Shown here piece after piece: positions 16,501 through 24,952 of a stretch of 64,000 nt of DNA. The DNA lies in NCBI GenBank assembly GCA_001689485.1, contig LUJQ01000066.1:55961-119960 (forward strand), in the 5' to 3' direction. Made by a program: the position numbers and the translations under genes. The first letter of the stretch is position 1. Each line of letters opens with the position of its first letter. The notes beneath the pieces were generated by a model, which was given only the letters and a program-made list of their open reading frames with translations, did not search any database and was not told the origin of the DNA. The DNA comes from Bacteroidales bacterium M6 (GTDB taxonomy: Bacteria > Bacteroidota > Bacteroidia > Bacteroidales > Muribaculaceae).

Positions 16501-17693
16501 GCATTGAGTCCAGCTTCTTTGAAATATGTTGGAAATTCCTGCAAACTCTCTATGTACTTTCCATTGGCATCAGCTCCGGCTTGGAATCCGTCCTGGATTT
16601 TCGCCAAGGCTTCCTCATGCGTAATTCCGAATTGCTGGGCTACGTTATTCACGACCTCCAACAGTTCGTCAAATTCTTTCCCGTACGTATCAGCCGTAGC
16701 CTGCAACTCATTACGAAATTGCTTTAGTTCATCGCCTGACAAACCAGTGAATTGTTTTGTAATTTTTGTGGCCTCGACCATCCCTGCATTGTAGTCGTAA
16801 ATCCACTTGAATGACATTACGGCGCCACTTATTCCGAGAAACGTGAGGATCGTCGGGTTGGATAGCAACCCTTTCAGGGTTTGCCACAACGCTTTCGCCT
16901 TAGTATTAAGACCATCTAAGAACGAGCCTGCTGAATTCTTTGAAAGGTTCTCAAGAGAACTGCCAAACTTAGTGTTGATACCGACAAGATCGCCAAGCGA
17001 GTCTACAAGGCCAGCACTCTGTTCTTCATGTTCCTGGATTACCTGATTGTTCTCTTCAATCTTCTTATTGAGAGTTTCTATTGCGTCGACCGCGCCGTCG
17101 GCAGATGGGTCTATTCCAGCGAGTGCGCGTTTTAGAACTTCGTTAGCGTCCTGAGCTTCCTCGGCTGTCTTACATTCTTTCGACAGAGCTTCAACGAGTC
17201 CGTTCGTGGCATTTGCAGCCTGCCCCATTGCATTAGGATAGTTACCAACGTTGCGGAAGAAACGCTGTGTGCCTTGCTCGGCTTCTTTCAACTTCGTTGT
17301 GAGGTCATTGATCTGAGTTTTCAAATTCTTTCCGACCTCTCCGGTTCTGTCAGCTTCACTCAATCTGTCATACTCCGCTGTGAGATTAGACAGCTCGGCG
17401 CGCCACTGCATGAGAGAGCCGAGGTTTTCTTGCTGAGCTTTTTCCTGGTTGTTGATTTGACGCGTTAGGGTGTTGATAGCCGTGTTCTGTTGTGTGATGA
17501 ATATGCGGGTAGTCTCAACCTGACGAGCATACTCCTCCTGAGTAATATTGCCGGCATCCAATTCCTTTTTGAGGTCTTTCTGCCGGGCCATAGCGTCGAC
17601 AACTTCCTTGCGATACTTCGCAATCTTATCAAGTGCGTCCTGATAACGCACCTGAATATCCAATATTTTCGTTCTTACATCGCTGTCAGCCAT
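13554..17693 (-). CDS. Phage tail tape measure protein
   Basis: 1379 aa, the longest gene in the window. Residues 1-160 and about 950-1190 are coiled-coil (QKDLKKELDAGNITQEEYA; EKLKKQKELELAQAELEYE). Hydrophobic segments lie near 285-310, 590-650 and 675-695, as usual for tape measures that insert into the host membrane. The C-terminal FATGGKVNGPGSGTSDSIPA followed by NGEYVM is a signature common in phage tape measures. Length would set the tail at roughly 200 nm by the usual relation. This implies a long-tailed phage. It lies after, not before, the baseplate-like genes in transcription order. Confidence 0.9.
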   Translation of the reverse strand: MADSDVRTKILDIQVRYQDALDKIAKYRKEVVDAMARQKDLKKELDAGNITQEEYARQVETTRIFITQQNTAINTLTRQINNQEKAQQENLGSLMQWRAELSNLTAEYDRLSEADRTGEVGKNLKTQINDLTTKLKEAEQGTQRFFRNVGNYPNAMGQAANATNGLVEALSKECKTAEEAQDANEVLKRALAGIDPSADGAVDAIETLNKKIEENNQVIQEHEEQSAGLVDSLGDLVGINTKFGSSLENLSKNSAGSFLDGLNTKAKALWQTLKGLLSNPTILTFLGISGAVMSFKWIYDYNAGMVEATKITKQFTGLSGDELKQFRNELQATADTYGKEFDELLEVVNNVAQQFGITHEEALAKIQDGFQAGADANGKYIESLQEFPTYFKEAGLNANQFIALISQANSMGIVSNKALDTIKEANIRLREMSDTTSKSLKAIGLDATKIQKELANGTTTTFQVIQQVSEKFDTLPASSKVVGEAIANIFGGPGQDAGLQYLTTLHDISLNLDEVKEKTGEAAAMQDELLQARTNLADAISGLFDMTDGTFETVTTKIKIGFINTIASLIKGIKSVIDYISRWKVVFGSIAGVIVAVTAAINAHNIALALTWARTKLVSAAQFVMNGVIATGRAGVLLLSAAYNLCTGNLTKASAAMKAFNAVCKANPFGIILTVISAAIAAIELFGSKTTEASAKVNAFANAEETAIHVKTKATRAVENDIKALENWHGTKTEEKKICDELNIKYGKQLGQYSTVAAWYMTLKTKGSEYIAMLYEQAKAEALVAQAAELRAEAARKRLEGQNADVSWYDQFNHMLEINWSNFDIRVNSWSKSGERLKEYAQAEANAAAAELESIASEMENQAESAFSKSNEAALDYLNTLSDMENVLDTVNKHNTNFPTTDPENTKSNSGKSPSEVEAELLRKAEDELLKITEKSVETRRKVLQLSYDRQIADYTKKLDEDATLTENSKKYILSIIKSLQAQKAKAIAAFDAEEIRKQVEHDTKLIELKLNAVEQGSKKELELRLEKLKKQKELELAQAELEYENETEKQEALAAIREKYKKSEEEANDAYEVKVLEKKKIVLQNEIEQLDIAETEKQLHRDGWRTMTDEEMEADRQRKLEYISGYEAKKLQMEEDAAQQTYEALIERGQLSTQTDAEWLAEQNAAKQEWLNKQVAINEAYVKNEQAKQQAVRAVTNGLVSLLETLGEENSAFAKMAKVITLAQIAIDTGRALSSGIASASALPFPANLAAIATTVATVLANVATAISTVKSAKFATGGKVNGPGSGTSDSIPAMLSNGEYVMTARATRMFEPLLAAMNGIGAGVPIQVANSYESVDSAEMMTDSFEKAAKEIKPVVSVVEITEAQDRVNMIENLDNF

Positions 17694-17694
17694 A

Positions 17695-19926
17695 CTATGG
17701 GAGTTTTATAAGTTCGCATTTGCATTTGCCATTAGCATCCCGCTGGATTGATACAATGGCGAAATAGGCATTGTACTTTTCGAGATAAACTGGGCGCGTA
17801 TAATCTATGTCTCTCAAATCGAATTCATCGAGTCTAAAACTTTCTGTGATTACGTATGGGCGATACACTATTTCTTGAAGATAGTCATAGTCATCACTCT
17901 CATATACATCGCGGAACGGATTGATAACTACCATAAACATTCGGTACGTTCCATTCGGAGTATATGTTTCACTTAATAAGTTGCCATTGCTATCATAAGA
18001 TGATTTATATGTTCCTTCGGCACCTGGGACAATGAGTCCAAGTGCCGGCTTTGCTTCGCAGCTAGAATATTTATAGTCATTAGGGTCAAACTCTTGATAT
18101 TTCATATCTTTTTCAGTCACCATTGGCGGATATTTACCACTTTTGAGATATGGACCGAACCAAGGAATTTGAATTATCGTTTTGTTCCTTTCCAACGAAT
18201 TGTTGTCGCAAACAATTTTCATTTTTCCAGTTTCATATACATCCTCTCCTTCCTCCGGTTCCGTATGGTCGAGATCATCGTTTTTCATGAGAAAGTAATT
18301 GTTCTGTCCGAAGCCGCTCACTTTAAACGCTATCTTTTCGGGATTCTCATGGACTGCAGTGATAATTTTCTCGCTCCAGTCAGCAACATTACCATTGCTT
18401 ATATTTTTGCGAATTGTGCTGTAACGGAGAGGAATTATTTCTCCATCACGTGATAAGCCGGGGAATGCTCCTATAACATAAAATAACGATTTCATGAATT
18501 CCAGACAGCTAATGTCTGGTAGATTACTGAAGACATCAGTTTCGTATCCTTTATTGACAACATCGTCTGAAAGCATTCCTATGGGTGTGATTTCAACTCT
18601 ACCCTCAACTATTCGTTTCACAGTCCTGTTAAAATTGAAGAAGAAAGGATAGACACTAGAACTGCCTCCGTCTTCAATTTCGATAGAGCTTAGACCATGG
18701 CTTTTTCTGAAATCGAATTCCATTACATCACAAGTTTTTCCATCAATATTTTCGTAGGACACGAAACGACCGGTAACACTACCTACCTCTTTCATGGTGT
18801 AATTGATTTTTGTTGGATCGTCGTTGTCTCTCTCAGCTACACGGTGGTATACACTCATTTTAGACTCTGCGGTTGTCCAGCCATCGAATATCACACGAAC
18901 ATGGCCATCAAGTTTAAACTTCTCGACCAAGACTATCTTATTGCTCGTGGAGCCCTTCCTATAAAAGACCCAGTTGATAGACGGTTTAACGTTGCCACCG
19001 CTGCCAACTGTAAAGTAGTTGTTATTTTGTGGTTGTTGAATATCGAATGATATTATCTGTGAATATTTATTCCCATCCCAAGCATCGAAAGGAAGAGTCA
19101 ATTCCGTGTTCCCAAGAATAAGTTTGTAACTATGAGATCTAAAATTGGTGAGAATAGCTGTCTTCGATGCATATTGTTCATCGGTCAAACCAGTTTTAAC
19201 CAATGGCACTACGCCTCGGCTTATAATTACACTATCCCCGTTGGATAGGTAGGAATGTGAATTTGAATCCCAACTACGGCCGTCATAAATATTACCGAGG
19301 TTAAAGCGAGTGCCATATGTGCGGTTTATTCTGTCTATGATATATTGTATTGGAACAACTGGTATATTGGCTTTACTAACCGGCTTGTTTTCGGCATTTA
19401 CAAGGCACCATACTTTCCCTTTCGATTTTTCATAGATTCCCAATCCTCGGTATGGGTGCAAAAGCAAAGTGTCATTGTCGAAATCACCTGGAGTTGGGAG
19501 CCAGATACTACCATATCTACCAATTTCATTTACTCCATTGCCAATTTCTCGCAGTGAAAGGTCGTTGTCTTTCAGAGCCTCAAATCCGGCGACAACGCCC
19601 CATGTCATCACAGCATTATAGTTCTGAGAATCCGTAGTGTCAACGTAAAGATTGGCATCACAGAATAAATCGACACCGTTTTGCCAAAACTCACATTTAT
19701 ATTTTTGGCGTGTTGTTGTGGAATTCCGTCGTATATCTTCAGGCGTATCAAGTGCCAATCGATTGTTTTGTGTCATTGGCAGCTTGAAAGTATAAGAATA
19801 CGAGGCAGAAATTTTAGACAAATCGCCGAATAGATTACTCTTGAAGTTGAGAGTAATCCCACTCGGACAATTCAAGTCTAACTTGTGGCGCGCACTGTCC
19901 TTAATTATGTATAATTCTTCGTGCAT
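17695..19926 (-). CDS. Tail or baseplate protein, 743 aa
   Basis: A large beta-rich protein. The N-terminus (MHEELYIIKDSARHKLDL) and the conserved SYTFKLPMTQNNR segment recall proteins found beside tape measures in Bacteroidales prophages, thought to be distal tail or baseplate components. No catalytic motif seen. It overlaps gene 19926-21398 by one base and is followed 1 nt later by the tape measure gene. Confidence 0.6.
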   Translation of the reverse strand: MHEELYIIKDSARHKLDLNCPSGITLNFKSNLFGDLSKISASYSYTFKLPMTQNNRLALDTPEDIRRNSTTTRQKYKCEFWQNGVDLFCDANLYVDTTDSQNYNAVMTWGVVAGFEALKDNDLSLREIGNGVNEIGRYGSIWLPTPGDFDNDTLLLHPYRGLGIYEKSKGKVWCLVNAENKPVSKANIPVVPIQYIIDRINRTYGTRFNLGNIYDGRSWDSNSHSYLSNGDSVIISRGVVPLVKTGLTDEQYASKTAILTNFRSHSYKLILGNTELTLPFDAWDGNKYSQIISFDIQQPQNNNYFTVGSGGNVKPSINWVFYRKGSTSNKIVLVEKFKLDGHVRVIFDGWTTAESKMSVYHRVAERDNDDPTKINYTMKEVGSVTGRFVSYENIDGKTCDVMEFDFRKSHGLSSIEIEDGGSSSVYPFFFNFNRTVKRIVEGRVEITPIGMLSDDVVNKGYETDVFSNLPDISCLEFMKSLFYVIGAFPGLSRDGEIIPLRYSTIRKNISNGNVADWSEKIITAVHENPEKIAFKVSGFGQNNYFLMKNDDLDHTEPEEGEDVYETGKMKIVCDNNSLERNKTIIQIPWFGPYLKSGKYPPMVTEKDMKYQEFDPNDYKYSSCEAKPALGLIVPGAEGTYKSSYDSNGNLLSETYTPNGTYRMFMVVINPFRDVYESDDYDYLQEIVYRPYVITESFRLDEFDLRDIDYTRPVYLEKYNAYFAIVSIQRDANGKCKCELIKLP

Positions 19927-21398
19927 TACAGCATCTGTGCGTTAACGGGTGGTAATGTGAATGATATTTCGAGGTCATGCAGAAACTCATTGGGCTTGAA
20001 GTCGTGGTTTGTAGCAACAATATTAACCGGAACCCACATTTCGTCTCCGAAGCGAGTCTTTCCCATATAGAGGTCTATTATGGGAGATGTGATGATAGAC
20101 GATACATAATCGTATATCTCTTGGGGCAATGACACAGCACAGCACTTCACTGTTTTTGTGCCCTCGATATGAATATTGCGCTCATGGTTGGCGAAATATA
20201 TACCGCCGACTGTGTAGTCCTCAACCACGGTATTCGAGCTGAGTTTATTCTTCATCGTCTCCTTGCCTTTGACAAATAGAAAATATTGGAACATACCGAA
20301 ACGGTCTATCCACCGGAGGTAATGACCGCAAGTCGAATTGTCGATTGTCAGCTCTGTGATAGTTGACATTTCATTGGATAGCCAGAAAGTGTAGTCGAAT
20401 GAAGTATCAAACGGGCTGGTTTTTACCTCAACCTCCTCGCCTTTCTGTTTAAGAGTAACTGTCTTCTTCGCCTGCGGGAAAGCAAGTTCAGGGCATATTT
20501 CGTATATGCCGATTTCACTGCTCCTTCCATAGGGAATCTCAACAAGTTCTCCTATGCGAGAATCATAGCGGACTAAGCGCCCGGATTGCATCGCCCATAT
20601 TCTATCTGTTCTTGCCTTACCGTTGAGGTTGAATTCCTCTGGTCCAGGCATAAGAATACCGGCCGTCCAATTCTTGTATAAGATATAATCATCAGAAGAT
20701 CCATAGAAACATTGTTCTTGTTTGTCAAAAACCGCACCTTCAAGGAAGTCGCCGTCTCCTGTGGTATCGGCTTCATACAGACCGTTAATGCACTCATCTT
20801 CGATGCTGTTGATTACACCCCAAATAGGGGGATAGTGAATTTGCAGACTCTTGTCATAGGCTTTGCCGTCGTATCTCGCACTCACACCGCGATCTTTGGA
20901 ACCCCAACCGTGAGCAAATAGAGAAACTGTGAATGGGTAATTCCTGAACCATATACGCTTCCTCTCGAAATAAGGTCTGTTCTTATCCAGTTTGAACGCA
21001 CCATAGTGGGCGAAACGGTCGCCGACTGCGAGATTCCCCCAAATGCAGATGAATGAAACGCTCCATACGACTTTACCGCTTACAATGATATTGGCATACA
21101 ATATCTTGCTCCTTTCAAAGCGTACATCCGTAAAGAACAGCTCCATTATCTTAGATATATATATGCGAGTTTTCCCTTGATAGAGATTTACCTCTATCAT
21201 CTTTGATGTTCCACTACCGTTACTGCCGGTGCTGATAGAGAATTTCAGATATGAGAATTTGTAAATGTCTTGTATGGGATCAAGCGTCAGCCCAATATAT
21301 AGAGGGTTGAAGACAAACACAACTTCGTCTGGATATTCGACGTGCATCTGCCCCAAGTATATTGAATTGACATTTATTGAAAATTCCTGCTTCCTCAT
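19926..21398 (-). CDS. Tail or baseplate protein, 490 aa
   Basis: A beta-rich protein rich in aromatic residues, with no recognised enzyme motif. Its place between a small tail-completion-like gene and the 743-aa protein supports a virion role. The exact job (distal tail, hub or fibre attachment) cannot be read from the sequence. Confidence 0.55.
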   Translation of the reverse strand: MRKQEFSINVNSIYLGQMHVEYPDEVVFVFNPLYIGLTLDPIQDIYKFSYLKFSISTGSNGSGTSKMIEVNLYQGKTRIYISKIMELFFTDVRFERSKILYANIIVSGKVVWSVSFICIWGNLAVGDRFAHYGAFKLDKNRPYFERKRIWFRNYPFTVSLFAHGWGSKDRGVSARYDGKAYDKSLQIHYPPIWGVINSIEDECINGLYEADTTGDGDFLEGAVFDKQEQCFYGSSDDYILYKNWTAGILMPGPEEFNLNGKARTDRIWAMQSGRLVRYDSRIGELVEIPYGRSSEIGIYEICPELAFPQAKKTVTLKQKGEEVEVKTSPFDTSFDYTFWLSNEMSTITELTIDNSTCGHYLRWIDRFGMFQYFLFVKGKETMKNKLSSNTVVEDYTVGGIYFANHERNIHIEGTKTVKCCAVSLPQEIYDYVSSIITSPIIDLYMGKTRFGDEMWVPVNIVATNHDFKPNEFLHDLEISFTLPPVNAQML

Positions 21399-21874
21399 TG
21401 TATGCTGTCGTTAATGGTCGATACTTGGTCGAGTAGACTGATAGCCATAGCATCACTCATCTTCTTCAGTTCCTCATTAAGAACCGTAGTGAAGATGTCA
21501 TCGTACTGTTTTGTTCTATGTATCTTCGTGCCCTTCTTCATGATATTATAAGCCACGGCGCCAGCAAACGAGCGCATGGCAGATTCCTGGCTCATATTCT
21601 GTCCTGATTTAGCGTTAGCGGATATACCTTTGGCCTTGGCCCAGGCCATGATGATTTCGATGAAGCCTGCTGGGACGGCTCCTGGTCCACGGCCCTTTTC
21701 CATTACAAGAAAAGACTTAGCTCCCCACAGAGTGGCATGGCCATCGCCCACTTCCATTTTGAGCGAAGCCACACTGCGGCCACTGGCATTGCGACGGCTT
21801 GATGCCATACGCTCCGCGATGCGATTCTTTATGTTTATCAGATGCTGTCTGAGTATTTCGTTTGTATCAGCCAT
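21395..21874 (-). CDS. Possible HK97 gp10-like tail completion protein
   Basis: 159 aa, with an N-terminal basic helix (IKNRIAERMASSRRNAS) and KSFLVMEKGRGPGAVPAGF. Its size, basic helix and place before tail genes fit the gp10-like neck/tail-completion group, though similarity is only general. It overlaps the next gene by 4 nt. Confidence 0.45.
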   Translation of the reverse strand: MADTNEILRQHLINIKNRIAERMASSRRNASGRSVASLKMEVGDGHATLWGAKSFLVMEKGRGPGAVPAGFIEIIMAWAKAKGISANAKSGQNMSQESAMRSFAGAVAYNIMKKGTKIHRTKQYDDIFTTVLNEELKKMSDAMAISLLDQVSTINDSIQ

Positions 21875-21885
21875 AGCCAGTCAGT

Positions 21886-22392
21886 TTATTCAATTTCCTC
21901 TTTGGGGACTTCATACCCTTCCACACAAAGTGATATTCCCTCCTCTTCTTCGAGAACCGGCGTGATTACGACTCCAGTCACATTTTCGTCGAGGTGGTCG
22001 TAGAGAACCTGGTAAGGCTGCTTGCCCTCGAGTGGAGAGAAATACCCACTCTCGTTGACCGCCTTGATGAACTTGTAACAAAGACGCTTCATTTGCTCGA
22101 TAAGAGCGTCATTTTCCTCACTCTCGAAATCGAACTCCGTAGAGCACAGAAAGGCAATCTGCGCCTCTGGGAAGTCGCGTATCTCCTGACGGCGAGAGTC
22201 AACATAGAAGTCACCAGATGGAGGGAGGACATACACAATCGTAGGCTTGGTGATGGTATCCATTTCCACATTGAGCTTCGCCCAGTTGTAGAAGCGATAT
22301 TCCACATCCACGCCCATCTTCGTCACTATATCGCGCACTTTACCTTCAACCGTGCCGAGTGTCTTGTCTGTATCAAATGCCGGATTGCTCAT
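21886..22392 (-). CDS. Possible tail terminator / neck protein
   Basis: 168 aa, acidic, alpha/beta. It carries PTIVYVLPPSGDFYVDSRR and DFPEAQIAFLCSTEFDFE, a layout seen in minor tail or tail-terminator proteins. It overlaps gene 22389-22991 by 4 nt. The assignment rests mainly on position in the tail block. Confidence 0.4.
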   Translation of the reverse strand: MSNPAFDTDKTLGTVEGKVRDIVTKMGVDVEYRFYNWAKLNVEMDTITKPTIVYVLPPSGDFYVDSRRQEIRDFPEAQIAFLCSTEFDFESEENDALIEQMKRLCYKFIKAVNESGYFSPLEGKQPYQVLYDHLDENVTGVVITPVLEEEEGISLCVEGYEVPKEEIE

Positions 22393-22991
22393 TTTCTTCT
22401 ACTTTGGTTCATATACTGTTTGTGGAGACGGCGCTCATAATTATTTTGCTCGGTATCATTTTTCATGCAGTTATATATACGCACCCACGCTACCTCACGC
22501 ACCTCATTCTGATTCGTTATACCCATGCGCCGAGCATACCAGTCAAGGACACCGAACGGACCAAACTGCAAGTCCTTAACGCCGGCCGACAGTTCCTCCG
22601 AGGAGTAATTCACTTTCAGTGAAGAGAAAATCTTGTTGATTTTCTCTATTTGGACCTTGCAGAAGTGCATGAAGCCGAAAACATCAAACACGTTCATTCG
22701 ATATACCTCTACCGGTTTAATATCGAGAATTATTCTCAGGCACTCAGCGGCAGGATCATCGGCACTCGCTGCGTTACGCAGTTCATCGAGCTTGCCGTAG
22801 CTTATGGCGAAGAGGTCCTTGGGTACTTCTTTGCCACAGATGAAGCCGGGACACTTGGCCTTCTCGAGAGTAGCCATCAGCTCGTCCTGATGTGTCTTGC
22901 GACAACAAGGGAATAGTACTAGGAACTCCCCGTAGGTGTACCGGCGTTGTGTCCGTGTTCTGCGTTTTTTGCTATTTCGGCTCTTATTCAT
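22389..22991 (-). CDS. Possible tail assembly chaperone-like protein
   Basis: 200 aa with a very basic N-terminus (NKSRNSKKRRTRTQRR) and C-terminus. The segment FGPFGVLDWYARRMGIT followed by an acidic-aromatic region is reminiscent of tail assembly chaperones. No obvious slippery frameshift site was found. It is the first gene after TerL; the portal and capsid genes normally expected there are absent. Confidence 0.4.
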   Translation of the reverse strand: MNKSRNSKKRRTRTQRRYTYGEFLVLFPCCRKTHQDELMATLEKAKCPGFICGKEVPKDLFAISYGKLDELRNAASADDPAAECLRIILDIKPVEVYRMNVFDVFGFMHFCKVQIEKINKIFSSLKVNYSSEELSAGVKDLQFGPFGVLDWYARRMGITNQNEVREVAWVRIYNCMKNDTEQNNYERRLHKQYMNQSRRK

Positions 22992-23056
22992 ATCTCAAAG
23001 TTACTTACATTACTCCGGGTGATACCCAGACGTTTGTGATTACTAACTGCATGATT

Positions 23057-24418
23057 TTATTCAGTGCTGTACGACTTGATTGCCATCTTCGCTCCATTTG
23101 TCGGCTTGGTCCGGCGGAAGAACATATTCATCATAAGTGCGTCCATGTAGTCAGGAGAACGACCTATGATAATCTTCATAGTTTCTTTCGGAATGATACC
23201 CTTGCGGCGCACATCATTGTCAATGTACGCCTGCTTAAGGGCTCCCAGCTCCTCCATCAGTCTTTCGCGTTGCTCGTCGGTACAGATTACACGAATTTTG
23301 CGCTCGTTGATAAGCTCGGCCAGTTTGAAGTAGCACTCGGCTCGCAGGTTTTCATACTTGGCTCGGTTGTTGGGCTGACCTCCGCCGTGAAATTCTTTAA
23401 TGCCAGGCAAGAAACTCTCCAAATAGCTACCAACACCGTCGGCATCGACTATCGTGTATGAGCGAGGAACCTTCTCCTTCTTGAGAACATCGCGCAGAGT
23501 TTCGTAAACCTGCTTACCGGGAGAATAGACCTCATCGACAACGATACGGCATACATTCCCTTCCCATACAGTTACGATAAACCTATCGTGCCCTTTCAGG
23601 GCTATGTCGGCCGAGCAAGACCTCGCAGGCTTGGGGAGAACATGCTCATTCGTGAAGAGGTCGTTGATCGCATCGAAATCGCATAGCGTCGCCGGGTCGT
23701 CATCATATTCAAAATTGCCAAAGTATAGACGCTGCACTGTAACTTTGTCCGCTTTGAGCAAGTTGTCAATGTATGCCTGGTCCACATGGGGATTATCAAG
23801 AGGCAGAGATTTGATGAACCGTCTGTGCGGCGCCATCGTTCCCATCTTCGCCGGCTTCACAAAGTCCGTGTATATCCAGTTGCGGCGGGGGTTACAAGTG
23901 TAGAGGGCTTTCGGTATGGTGTGCCATCTGGTGCCGTCTGGATTCTTGCCACTGAGAACGGAAAAACGTCCTTTGAGAACCGAGATAGCCTTGGCGCATA
24001 TCTGCTGGGCTTCATCGATGAAACAGTCTGTAATACCATAGGAGCCGAGGCGGTCATACTCCGGGTCGGAGGGCATGAGCTTGAGGTCGCGAAAATATAT
24101 TACACTCCCGTTGGAGAAATTGGCTATAAGTCGCGTCGAGTTGAATTCTACTACTGAGTTCAGGCGTAAGTCTGTCAAAACCTCAAAAAAAGTAACGACA
24201 GTCGTATCACGCAGCTTCACACTCTCTTCTCGACAGATGAAGCCTACGGATCCGGCCATCGTTATTCTCCGCAGTATTTGCCATAGGCAACCGAGATAGG
24301 TCTTGCCTCCACGCGCTCCGCCACCATACAGCACTTCGGACACCTCACTATCGTCGGGAGACAGATAGTCAAGTGCCTGAGCTTGCTTGCTGAAAACGTG
24401 GACCTCGACCGCACTCAT
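23057..24418 (-). CDS. terL: Terminase large subunit
   Basis: 453 aa. The ATPase domain has Walker A GGGARGGKT near residue 33 and Walker B CFIDEAQQI near 132. The C-terminal RNase H-fold nuclease shows acidic clusters SADIALKGHD (near 270), YTIVDADGVG (near 320) and a late DYMDAL (near 432). It packages phage DNA into the prohead with the small subunit. The small-subunit candidate is at 27633-28031, separated by a helicase gene and two regulators. No portal gene follows. Confidence 0.9.
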   Translation of the reverse strand: MSAVEVHVFSKQAQALDYLSPDDSEVSEVLYGGGARGGKTYLGCLWQILRRITMAGSVGFICREESVKLRDTTVVTFFEVLTDLRLNSVVEFNSTRLIANFSNGSVIYFRDLKLMPSDPEYDRLGSYGITDCFIDEAQQICAKAISVLKGRFSVLSGKNPDGTRWHTIPKALYTCNPRRNWIYTDFVKPAKMGTMAPHRRFIKSLPLDNPHVDQAYIDNLLKADKVTVQRLYFGNFEYDDDPATLCDFDAINDLFTNEHVLPKPARSCSADIALKGHDRFIVTVWEGNVCRIVVDEVYSPGKQVYETLRDVLKKEKVPRSYTIVDADGVGSYLESFLPGIKEFHGGGQPNNRAKYENLRAECYFKLAELINERKIRVICTDEQRERLMEELGALKQAYIDNDVRRKGIIPKETMKIIIGRSPDYMDALMMNMFFRRTKPTNGAKMAIKSYSTE

Positions 24419-24492
24419 TCACTGCTGATATTTTGACAACTTTAGCCTATTTCATGGATACTGTAAAATTTGTAAATACTCGACGTAAGACA

Positions 24493-24729
24493 TCACACCT
24501 TGACTCCGGGGTCAATCTGGGGTTCGTTGCCTTGATATGTGAACTTCGCCTTCGGCACCAACGTGAGTTCAAGTGCCGCGAGAATCGTATCAAGATTCTC
24601 GTTGCTGATGGCGCGGTTGCCAACGAGGAATGACGAGATTGTGCTGGGGTTAATCTTCGTCTGCTCAGACAGTTCCTTTACGGAAATGCCGCACTCGTTC
24701 ATCTTTCCTTTAATCTTTTCTCTGAACAT
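24493..24729 (-). CDS. XRE-family HTH protein, 78 aa
   Basis: The ATG at 24729 is preferred (MFREKIKGKMNECGISVKEL); an earlier frame start would overlap the neighbouring HTH gene further. Residues 5-60 form a Cro/C1-type helix-turn-helix (VKELSEQTKINPSTISSFLVG). It overlaps the second HTH gene by 20 nt and may regulate the late operon. Confidence 0.75.
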   Translation of the reverse strand: MFREKIKGKMNECGISVKELSEQTKINPSTISSFLVGNRAISNENLDTILAALELTLVPKAKFTYQGNEPQIDPGVKV

Positions 24730-24949
24730 CGGGATTGGGTTTAGAGGGTTGATATACAACATCGGTGCTGCCGAGGGTCAAGCCCAGCACCATACATATT
24801 TTCTCAAGCACATCGAATGGAATCGTGCGCTTTCCTCGGAGGTAGGCCGAGAGGTTCTGAGTCTTGATACCGACTTTCTCACTCAACTCGGTCTGCTTAA
24901 CGTCGAGTTCCTTCATGCGAAGGAAAATTTTGTCTCTTACGGTTGCCAT
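24710..24949 (-). CDS. XRE-family HTH protein, 79 aa
   Basis: A Cro/C1-type helix-turn-helix covers residues 5-65 (LKQTELSEKVG-like: VKQTELSEKVGIKTQNLSAY). It is tandem with gene 24493-24729 and the two look like diverged duplicates. They sit between the helicase and TerL genes, an unusual spot for phage regulators. Confidence 0.75.
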   Translation of the reverse strand: MATVRDKIFLRMKELDVKQTELSEKVGIKTQNLSAYLRGKRTIPFDVLEKICMVLGLTLGSTDVVYQPSKPNPDVQRKD

Positions 24950-24952
24950 TAT

